A stretch of DNA of 64,000 bases from Stenotrophomonas sp. ISL-67 (GTDB lineage: Bacteria; Pseudomonadota; Gammaproteobacteria; Xanthomonadales; Xanthomonadaceae). Below are positions 19,047-25,810 of the stretch, in pieces. Where the stretch lies: the NCBI RefSeq assembly GCF_018612915.1, contig NZ_JAGGRL010000010.1:62001-126000 (forward strand), given 5' to 3'. The translations under genes and the position numbers were made by a program. The first letter of the stretch is position 1. The number at the start of each line of letters is the position of its first letter. The notes under the pieces are model-generated. The model saw nothing but the letters and a program-made list of their open reading frames with translations, searched no databases and had not been told where the DNA came from.

Positions 19047-20099
19047 GTGAGCGTTGCGATACCGTTTCCGGACGCCCATCCGGTTCACCCTGAAGTGTCG
19101 AGCGCGCTGCTGCCACGCCCGGGTTCCCAAGGCGACACCCTGATCGTCGCCGACGTCGGCGGCACCTATGCACGCCTGGCACTGGCAGACGTGGTCGTCG
19201 GCCAAGCGCCCCGCATCCGCAACCTGCGCCGTTACGCATGCGCCGATTTCGCCAGCCTGGCCGCCATCCTGGCGGCGTTCCGTGCGTCGCAGCATCTCGC
19301 GCCCGCCACTGCCGTGGTGGCCATCGCGGGGTTGCTCGAGGGCGACCATCTGGTCAACACCAACCTGCCATGGTCGGTCTCGGTAGCAGCGACCCGGCGT
19401 GACGCCGGGTTGGCCACGCTCGATCTGATCAACGATTTCGAAGCCGTTGCCTACGCGATTCCGCACGTGGCGCAGGACACACTGGTCGCCTTGAACGGCG
19501 AACCGGCCGATGGCGGCCGCTGGCCGGCATTGGTGCTGGGGCCGGGCACTGGCCTGGGCGGTGCGTTGCGCTTCGAGGCCGGTGCACGCGCGGTGCTGGC
19601 CAGCGAGGCAGGGCACGCGGCGCTCGGCGCCGGCACTGCGCTGGAACTGCAGGTGCTGCAGCAGATGCTGGCGCGCTGGGAGCACGTGGACAATGAGCGC
19701 ATCCTGTCCGGCAGCGGCCTGATGAATCTCTACCCGGCACTGTGCACGATCCGCGGCGAAACCCCGCAGTGGCCAACGCCGGAAGCATTGATCGCTGCGG
19801 CGCACGCGGGCGAGGATGCACTTGCAGTGGAAGCGCTTGAGGTGTTCTGCGGCTGGCTGGGCAGCCTGGCAGGCGATCTTGCGGTGACCTTCGGGGCGCG
19901 CTCGGTGTACCTGGCGGGCGGCATCTCCAGCCACGTGGCGCGCTTCCTCGATGACGGGCATTTCCGCACGCGTTTCCTCGCCAAGGGCGTGATGCGCAGG
20001 GTCCTGGAGCAGGTGCCGGTGTGGCGGGTGGAACACGGCGAGCTGGGCGTGGTGGGTGCAGCCGTTTGGCATGCCGAACATCGCTGCGCGGCCGCGTAA
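19047..20099 (+). CDS. glk: Glucokinase
   Basis: A 350-residue ATP-dependent kinase of the bacterial Glk family. The phosphate-binding DVGGTYARLALADV, the sugar-site NTNLPWSVSV and LDLINDFEAVAYAIP, the adenosine-site LGPGTGLGGALR, and SEAGHAALGAG match E. coli Glk, which is about 30 residues shorter. I take GTG 19047 as start because no ATG lies between it and the previous gene's repeat; about 30 N-terminal residues before the phosphate loop are unusual. It is first in an apparent operon with a glycosylasparaginase (20-base gap) and CutC, suggesting it phosphorylates a sugar released from glycans. The true substrate (glucose or another hexose) is not settled by sequence. Confidence 0.88.
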   Translation: MSVAIPFPDAHPVHPEVSSALLPRPGSQGDTLIVADVGGTYARLALADVVVGQAPRIRNLRRYACADFASLAAILAAFRASQHLAPATAVVAIAGLLEGDHLVNTNLPWSVSVAATRRDAGLATLDLINDFEAVAYAIPHVAQDTLVALNGEPADGGRWPALVLGPGTGLGGALRFEAGARAVLASEAGHAALGAGTALELQVLQQMLARWEHVDNERILSGSGLMNLYPALCTIRGETPQWPTPEALIAAAHAGEDALAVEALEVFCGWLGSLAGDLAVTFGARSVYLAGGISSHVARFLDDGHFRTRFLAKGVMRRVLEQVPVWRVEHGELGVVGAAVWHAEHRCAAA

Positions 20100-20119
20100 G
20101 TATTCTGGGAGAACAACGA

Positions 20120-21118
20120 GTGACTGATCGCAGGCAATTCCTCCAGGCCGGTGCGCTGGCCGCAGGTGTCATGGCGTTTCCGCGCGGGCAGGCCAAGGCC
20201 GACGGACGCGCGCGGGTGGTGTCCACATGGGATTTCGGCGTGGGTGCCAACCAGGCCGCCTGGAACGTGTTGTCGGCCGGCGGCAGCGCGCTGGACGCGG
20301 TGGAAACCGGAGCACGCTGGGCGGAGAGCGAGTTGTGCAATCCGACCGTAGGGCGCTGCGGCAACCCGGATCGCGACGGCGTGCTGAGCCTGGATGCGAG
20401 CATCATGGCCGGTGACGGGCGCTGCGGTTCAGTTGCGGCGCTGAGCGACATCCTGCACCCGGTATCGGTCGCCCGCAAAGTGATGGAGCAGACCCCGCAC
20501 GTGATGCTGGTGGGCGAGGGCGCCCGGCAGTTCGCCCTGAAGCAGGGGTTCAAACGCGAAAAACTGCTGACGCCGGCGGCCGAGAAGGCGTGGCGCGAGT
20601 GGTTGAAGACGGCGCAGTACACGCCGGAGATCAATGCAGAGCGGCGTACGCGCCCGGGCGACAGCAGCAATCACGACACGCTGGGCATCCTCGCCATGGA
20701 TGCGCAGGGGCAGCTGGCCGGTGCCTGCACCACCAGCGGCATGGCTTGGAAGCTGCATGGCCGGGTGGGCGACAGCCCCATCATCGGCGCCGGTCTTTAC
20801 GTGGACAACGAGGTCGGCGCGGCCACGGCATCGGGCGTCGGCGAGGAGATGATCCGCAACGCGGCCTCCTTCCTGGTGGTGGAACTGATGCGCCAGGGCC
20901 GTTCCCCGGCGGAGGCCTGCCGTGAAGCCATCGCGCGGGTGGTGCGCAAGCGCCCCGAAGCCAGCAGGACGCTGCAGGTCTGTTTCCTGGCGATGGACCG
21001 CCACGGCGAGGTGGGCGCGTATGCGCTGCATCGCGGCTTCGTCTATGCGGTGTGCGACAAGGACCGCCAGGATGACCTGCGCGATTCGGCCTCGGTCTAT
21101 ACCAGCGAGCAGACCTGA
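20120..21118 (+). CDS. Tat-exported N4-(beta-N-acetylglucosaminyl)-L-asparaginase (glycosylasparaginase)
   Basis: A 332-residue Ntn hydrolase that cleaves the GlcNAc-Asn bond of glycoasparagines, the last step in taking an N-glycan off its asparagine. It begins with a twin-arginine signal (DRRQFLQAGALAAGVMAFP), so it should act outside the cytoplasm. The conserved HDTLG places the autoproteolytic cut between D186 and T187, making T187 the catalytic N-terminal nucleophile. GDSPIIGAGLYVDNEVGAA carries the substrate-binding residues. WAESELCNPTVG and SLDASIMAGDG fit the alpha subunit. GTG 20120 has GGGAG eight bases upstream. It lies between glk and cutC. Confidence 0.9.
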   Translation: MTDRRQFLQAGALAAGVMAFPRGQAKADGRARVVSTWDFGVGANQAAWNVLSAGGSALDAVETGARWAESELCNPTVGRCGNPDRDGVLSLDASIMAGDGRCGSVAALSDILHPVSVARKVMEQTPHVMLVGEGARQFALKQGFKREKLLTPAAEKAWREWLKTAQYTPEINAERRTRPGDSSNHDTLGILAMDAQGQLAGACTTSGMAWKLHGRVGDSPIIGAGLYVDNEVGAATASGVGEEMIRNAASFLVVELMRQGRSPAEACREAIARVVRKRPEASRTLQVCFLAMDRHGEVGAYALHRGFVYAVCDKDRQDDLRDSASVYTSEQT

Positions 21119-21120
21119 GC

Positions 21121-21858
21121 ATGTCGCGTCGTACCCTCGAGATAGCCTCGAACTCGGTTGCCTCTGCCCTGGCGGCCCAGCAGGGCGGCGCGGACCGCAT
21201 CGAGTTGTTCGACAACCTCGGCGAAGGCGGCACCACCCCTTCGCACGGAAGCATCGCCGTAGCGCGCGAGCAGTTGCGGATTCCCCTCTTCGTGCTGATC
21301 CGGCCACGCCCTGGCGATTTCCATTACGACGCGCTGGAGACGGAGATCATGCTGCGGGATATCGCGCAGTGCCGCCAGCTGGGCTGCGACGGCGTGGTGA
21401 TCGGGGCACTGGATGCGGAGGGCGGCATCGACACCGCGCTGTGCCGCGAACTGATCGCCGCCGCCGGCCCGCTCGGGGTGACCTTCCATCGCGCCTTCGA
21501 CGCCGCGCGCGACCTGGCGGCCGCCCTGGAGCAGGTGATCGCGCTGGGCTGCCAGCGCGTGCTGAGTTCCGGCGGTCAGGCCAGCGCGGAAGCGGGCAGT
21601 GACATGCTGGCCAAGCTGGTCGCGAAGGCAGGTGATCGCCTGTCCGTGATGGCCGGCGCGGGTATCGGCCCGGGCAACATCGCCAGCATCGCGACAACCA
21701 CCGGGTGCCGTGAACTGCATGCGTCGGCCAAGGCGGTTCGCACCTCGGGGATGCATTATCGCAATGCAGACCTGCGTGGTCTCGACAACGACTGGACGCA
21801 GACGGACGCTGAGACCGTGGCTGGGTTGCGTGCTGCGTTGGATGGATTTGGCTTCTAA
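21121..21858 (+). CDS. cutC: CutC-family TIM-barrel protein
   Basis: A 245-residue protein with the CutC signatures LEIASNSVASALAAQQGGADRIELFDNLGEGGTTPSHGSI (in parts), the central VIGALDAEGGID, FHRAFD, and RVLSSGGQ, and a C-terminal MHYRNADL. The name comes from an old copper-tolerance phenotype in E. coli; the biochemical activity of bacterial CutC is not established. Here it starts two bases after the glycosylasparaginase stop, in one operon with it and glucokinase. That context argues for a role in sugar or glycoasparagine breakdown rather than copper. No copper genes are nearby. The family is certain; the function is not. Confidence 0.9.
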   Translation: MSRRTLEIASNSVASALAAQQGGADRIELFDNLGEGGTTPSHGSIAVAREQLRIPLFVLIRPRPGDFHYDALETEIMLRDIAQCRQLGCDGVVIGALDAEGGIDTALCRELIAAAGPLGVTFHRAFDAARDLAAALEQVIALGCQRVLSSGGQASAEAGSDMLAKLVAKAGDRLSVMAGAGIGPGNIASIATTTGCRELHASAKAVRTSGMHYRNADLRGLDNDWTQTDAETVAGLRAALDGFGF

Positions 21859-21907
21859 AGCAACCGCAACCGCAACCGCAACGGCAGCGTTTCCAGTACT
21901 ACGAGTT

Positions 21908-22019
21908 GGGAGGCAGTCGGGCAACCCCTTACGGGACACGCCGTAAACCCATCCATGGGGGCTTGGCAAAAACATCCATGTTTTTGACAGTCCCTACAGG
22001 GGCTGCCCGCCTGCCTCCC
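21908..22019 (+). repeat. Long palindrome, copy C (first half of composite unit 2)
   Basis: Outer arms 21908-21929 and 21998-22019 (GGGAGGCAG... against ...CTGCCTCCC) pair with two mismatches. The core CGCCGTAAACCCATCCATGG (21940-21959, then GGGCT) matches copy A, and the inner hairpin is CAAAAACAT-CC-ATGTTTTTG (21967-21986). Just upstream, 21861-21884, is a short CAACCG tandem run. The whole gap 21859-22375 is non-coding. Confidence 0.75.
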
Positions 22020-22048
22020 CGACGGATTCCGTGTGCGGTTGGGCAATG

Positions 22049-22073
22049 CAGCCACGCAGGGCGTGGCTCTACG
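22049..22073 (-). repeat. REP (SMAG-like) element between palindromes C and D
   Basis: On the minus strand: GTAG, AGCCACGC, CCT, GCGTGGCT. It has the same position and orientation relative to its flanking palindromes as the REP at 9513. Confidence 0.7.
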
Positions 22074-22133
22074 CATCAACACACGCTGTTGCTGTTGCAT
22101 CTTCTATGGCCCCCAACAAACCGTCAGAGGGTC

Positions 22134-22229
22134 GGCGGGTGCGGGGGTACGGGACCGTAGAAAACATGGATGTTTTCTACGAGCCCCCATGGATGGGTTC
22201 ACGGCGTGTTCCGTACCCCCGCACCCGCC
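22134..22229 (-). repeat. Long palindrome, copy D (inverted relative to C)
   Basis: The outer arms GGCGGGTGCGGGGGTACGG (from 22134) and the complement ending at 22229 match perfectly over about 19-20 bp. The inner hairpin GTAGAAAACAT-GG-ATGTTTTCTAC (22157-22180) is exact. The core is reversed (AGCCCCCATGGATGGGTTCA, 22182-22201, then CGGCG). It is preceded by GTCAGAGG(G)TCG, as is copy B. Confidence 0.75.
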
Positions 22230-22292
22230 GGCCCTGCGTGCGTGATCGGGAAAATGACGGCTTTTGCTTCGGCCCTGACCCTGATTCCAAAA

Positions 22293-22332
22293 ACAAAAAA
22301 AACGGCAACCGCCTGTAATAGCGCGGTTGCCG
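22293..22332 (-). terminator. Intrinsic terminator of the TonB receptor gene
   Basis: Read on the minus strand, CGGCAACCGC pairs with GCGGTTGCCG around an 8-9 base loop and is followed by eight T residues. It lies 44 bases past the receptor stop and is the textbook form. Confidence 0.92.
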
Positions 22333-22375
22333 TGGAGGAGCGTTTCCCCGCCCGAAGGCGGGGTAGGGTGGTGGC

Positions 22376-25300
22376 TTAGAACTTGTAGGTCGCGCCGAAG
22401 TACAGCTGGCGGCCGGAGTACAGGCTGGAGATCAGGCGGGCATCGGTGTCGCTGCCGAGGTGGATGCGCTGTTCCTCCTTGGTGGCGTTCAACACCGAGG
22501 CGGTAAAGGTCAGCGCGTCGGTGAAGTTGTAGGCCACGTTGAGGTCGAGCTGTGCATACGGCTCGGTGTACTCGGTCATGCCGCCGTTCAGACCGCCAAC
22601 CACTTCACCACGACGGTTGTAGGAGGCACGCGCCAGGAACTTCTCGTTCTCGTAGAACACCGTCACGTTGGCCTGGTTCTTGGCGCTGCCGACCAGCGGC
22701 GACGAACCGATGCTTTCACCGTCGAGCACGATCGATGCCAGGTTGGTGTCGTTGTAGGTGTAGTTGGCCTGCACGCCAAAGCCCATGTCGAAGGTGTACT
22801 GACCGTACAGCTCCACGCCCTGCGACACACCATCGCGGCCGTTGGCCTGGGTCTCGTAATCCTGCACCGTGACCGACTCACCGCCGATCACCATCTGCAC
22901 GTCACGCACCACCGGCACCGTGAAGTTGTCGACGTTCTTGCGGAACAGGCCGATGCCCGCGACAGCGCCCGGCGTGAAGTACCACTCCAGGCCCACGTCG
23001 AACTGGGTGGCCTTGAACGGCTCCAGGTCCTTGTTGCTGCCGTGACCCTGCCAGCCTTCCTGCGGCGCACCACCGGCGACACGACGGTCATTGACGTACT
23101 CGGCGCTGAAGTAGCTCAGCGCACCCGGTGCGGCGATGCTGGTGTAGCTCGGGCGGGCAATGACCTTGGATGCCGCGCCACGCAGCACCAGGTTGTCGGT
23201 GATGTCCCAGGCGATGTTGAAGCTCGGCAGGAAATCGGTGTAGGTCCTGTCCGTGCCGATCAGCTCGAACGACTTCTCGCGCGCCAGGCTGTCAGGCAGG
23301 CGGACGAAGCCGCTTTCGCAACCAAAGGTCGGGAAGGCCGCCGCCGCCGGGTCGCTGCACGACATCGGCGCGCCGGATGCGTTGTCCAGGAAGTAGTCGT
23401 TGAAGCGTTCGATCGCATCGCTGGATTGCGCGAACTGCTCGGTACGCACCACGCGCATGCCCACGTTGCCGCGCAGGCGCTCGGTACGGAAGTTGGCCTG
23501 GAAGTAGCCGGCGTATACCTTTTCGTTGACGTTGTAGACGAAGTCCTCTTCGGTGCGGTTGTGGGAACCACCGTAGCGATCGTTGAGGTAGTTGATGTAG
23601 GCCGGGTAATCGATGCCCGGGAACACATTGGCGTCGAAACCGCCGCGGATGCCGCTGATCGGATTGGACAGGAAGAAGCCCGGCTGCGCGATACCCGCCG
23701 TGTTGTCGCAGCCCGCCTGGTAGCGGTTGTTGTCATAGTCGGCCGGGTCGGTGCCCGGGCAGACCCAGTAGGTGTTGCCGGTATTACGGTGGACCTTGCC
23801 ATCGCTGTACTTGGCGCCGAACTGGAACGAATCCAGCACGCCGGTCTCGAACAGCTTGGTGAAGTCGGCCTGGAAGTGATTCTGCTTGACCTCGGTCTGC
23901 ATCCAGGACGAATCGGTCGAGCCGGTGTCCACTTCCGCGACGCCATTCATCAGCTGCTGCTGCAGGTCGGGCGAGAACGTGGCCGACGGCGTGCCGGTCA
24001 GGTCCCACGCCGAATACTGGTTGCCGGCCTGCCACACGCCATCGACGCGGCGGCGCGGCTTGGCCGACATGCGGAATTTCATCGTCGGGCCACCTTCAGA
24101 CCAGGTGCGGCCGCCGCTGAACGAGGCTTTCCACAGCGGGCTGATGTCCCAGTCGATGCTCAGGTCGGCGGTCTGCGACAGCGCCTTTTCACGACTGTAG
24201 TCGCCGGTCAGCTGCGGGGTGGGGATGGTGCAGTCGTCCGGACCCCAGCCACCCGGCGGCAGGCCAGCCGCTGCGGCCTCGTCTTCGCTGCAGTAGTACG
24301 TCTTGCCCGGAATCTTCTCGAACTGCGCCCCGGTGACGATGCTGCCGCTCGGGTCCATGGTCAGGCCATTGAGCAGGCGACCGCCGGCCCAGTTGCCATC
24401 CTGGTTGTAGCGCGCCATGTTCCATTCCGGAATCTTCAGCATGTTCTGGGTGTAATCACCCTCCAGCTCGAAGCGGAAGTAGTTCGCGGTCAAGGTGACG
24501 TTGTCGGTCGGCTTGAACTGGAAGGTGAACTGGCCACCCTTGCGCTCGCGCTCTTCTTCCTTGACCGCGAAGTTCACCGAGGTGGGCATGAAGAAGTCGG
24601 TGTAATTGCGCCCGTTCTGGTCGTTGAAGCCGGAGTTGCCCCACCAGTAGTTGACGCCACCCTGGTTCATCGGGTTGCCGTTGACATCGTGGGCGGTGGT
24701 ATCAGTGCCGTACCACTGGAAATTCTCGGTGGTGGCTTCCATGGTGCGGCTGGTGCGCTTCTGCTGTGTCACGCCGACCAGCACGCCGAAGCGCTCGTCT
24801 TTGCTGTGCCAGGAGTAGAGCGCCGACGCCTGCGGATCGACGTCATGGCTGGTGTCCGAGGAGGTGCCTTCCAGGGTCACGTAGCCGGAATTGGATTCCA
24901 TCTCCAGCGGACGACGCGTATGCAGGATCACCGTGCCGCCGATGCCGCCTTCGTCGATGCGCGCTTCCGGCGACTTGAACAGCTCGGCGCTGGACAGCAT
25001 GTTCGAGGGCAGCAGGGTGTAATTGAAGGAGCGGCTGGCCTCGTTGTTGGTTTCCGACGTGGCAATGTAGTTGCCGTTCAACAGGGTCAGGGTCAGGTCC
25101 GGATCCAGGCCACGCACGCTGACGCTCTTGCCTTCGCCGCCGTCGCGGGTGATGACCACGCCCGGCACGCGCTGCAGCGAATCGGCCACGTTCTTGTCGG
25201 GGAACTTGCCCACGTCTTCGGCGGTGATCACTTCGACCACGGCGTTGGCGTCGCGCTTCTGCTGCAGACTCTTTTCGATCGCGTAGCGGTAGCCGGTGAC

Positions 25301-25456
25301 CTGCACGCTGTCGAGCGTGGTCGCCGAAGGGGTCTCGGACGGGGTTGCGGCCTGCTGGGCAAATACGGTCGCCGGCACGAAAGCGGCGGCGGCCAATGCG
25401 AAGGTGATGGCGGCCGACAACGCGTCGCGGCCGTGCATGCGGGACATCTGGTTCAT
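22376..25456 (-). CDS. TonB-dependent outer-membrane receptor (probable glycan importer)
   Basis: A 1026-residue receptor with signal peptide (ALSAAITFALAAAAFVPATVFAQ), an N-terminal plug (VITAEDVGKFPDKNVADSLQRVPGV, SVRGLDPDLTLTLLNG) and a long beta-barrel ending in the aromatic YFGATYKF. The plug wording is typical of the TonB receptors expanded in Xanthomonas and Caulobacter for carbohydrate uptake. The start at 25456 is preceded by GGGAGAG and is followed by the signal peptide; a longer frame from 25621 runs through the operators. It is divergent from the GH92 mannosidase with shared LacI-type sites, so it probably brings mannose-rich oligosaccharides into the periplasm. The ligand is inferred from context. 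Confidence 0.9.
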   Translation of the reverse strand: MNQMSRMHGRDALSAAITFALAAAAFVPATVFAQQAATPSETPSATTLDSVQVTGYRYAIEKSLQQKRDANAVVEVITAEDVGKFPDKNVADSLQRVPGVVITRDGGEGKSVSVRGLDPDLTLTLLNGNYIATSETNNEASRSFNYTLLPSNMLSSAELFKSPEARIDEGGIGGTVILHTRRPLEMESNSGYVTLEGTSSDTSHDVDPQASALYSWHSKDERFGVLVGVTQQKRTSRTMEATTENFQWYGTDTTAHDVNGNPMNQGGVNYWWGNSGFNDQNGRNYTDFFMPTSVNFAVKEEERERKGGQFTFQFKPTDNVTLTANYFRFELEGDYTQNMLKIPEWNMARYNQDGNWAGGRLLNGLTMDPSGSIVTGAQFEKIPGKTYYCSEDEAAAAGLPPGGWGPDDCTIPTPQLTGDYSREKALSQTADLSIDWDISPLWKASFSGGRTWSEGGPTMKFRMSAKPRRRVDGVWQAGNQYSAWDLTGTPSATFSPDLQQQLMNGVAEVDTGSTDSSWMQTEVKQNHFQADFTKLFETGVLDSFQFGAKYSDGKVHRNTGNTYWVCPGTDPADYDNNRYQAGCDNTAGIAQPGFFLSNPISGIRGGFDANVFPGIDYPAYINYLNDRYGGSHNRTEEDFVYNVNEKVYAGYFQANFRTERLRGNVGMRVVRTEQFAQSSDAIERFNDYFLDNASGAPMSCSDPAAAAFPTFGCESGFVRLPDSLAREKSFELIGTDRTYTDFLPSFNIAWDITDNLVLRGAASKVIARPSYTSIAAPGALSYFSAEYVNDRRVAGGAPQEGWQGHGSNKDLEPFKATQFDVGLEWYFTPGAVAGIGLFRKNVDNFTVPVVRDVQMVIGGESVTVQDYETQANGRDGVSQGVELYGQYTFDMGFGVQANYTYNDTNLASIVLDGESIGSSPLVGSAKNQANVTVFYENEKFLARASYNRRGEVVGGLNGGMTEYTEPYAQLDLNVAYNFTDALTFTASVLNATKEEQRIHLGSDTDARLISSLYSGRQLYFGATYKF

Positions 25457-25494
25457 TCCACTCTCTCCCTTGGATTGAATCGTTTGGCTGACAC

Positions 25495-25597
25495 GTTGTA
25501 TCGATCTAAATTCGAAGGCCGAATCGGGCCGGGGTTTCACGGGTCCCGAACTCGCCCTGGCCGCTGGTGTGACGGTTTGGAGTTGGATCGATCTAAA
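25495..25597. promoter_or_regulatory. Two LacI-type operators upstream of the TonB receptor
   Basis: GTTGTATCGATCTAAA (25495-25510) and GTTGGATCGATCTAAA (25582-25597) share ATCGATCTAAA and approximate the palindrome TTTAGATCGATCTAAA with a CG centre, as LacI-family sites do. The second also sits between ACGGTTT and AAACCGT inverted arms (25571-25601). The intergenic region 25457-25810 otherwise shows no gene. Confidence 0.7.
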
Positions 25598-25746
25598 CCG
25601 TTGGCGGCGAATTTTTAACACGGCCAGCCCAGGGAAGCATGCTGCTCCGCAATATGGACGGGGAGGGGGTAGATGTGTCTATGGCTGGTGGTGGAGGGTC
25701 GTTATGTTGCGCCGCAGAATGCATCCCGCAAATTGTCCATGGTTTA

Positions 25747-25794
25747 CTTAAATCGATCTAAATTCACGCCATCGTGACTTTGGAGCGATCCAAA
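25747..25794. promoter_or_regulatory. Two LacI-type operators upstream of the GH92 gene
   Basis: CTTAAATCGATCTAAA (25747-25762) repeats the motif at 25495 and 25582. TTTGGAGCGATCCAAA (25779-25794) is a near-perfect palindrome with the same spacing, 17 bases before the GH92 start. Placement over the promoter fits repression. Confidence 0.7.
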
Positions 25795-25810
25795 CCTAAG
25801 GACCCACTGC

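Noticed and set aside
22134-22229. Strong palindrome considered as a terminator for cutC
   Set aside because: The conserved core and paired copies fit a repeat family, there is no T-run, and it lies 275 bases from the cutC stop.
22460-25618. 1052-residue plus-strand open frame over the TonB receptor gene
   Set aside because: Antisense shadow; the minus-strand product has signal peptide, plug and barrel features and its own terminator.
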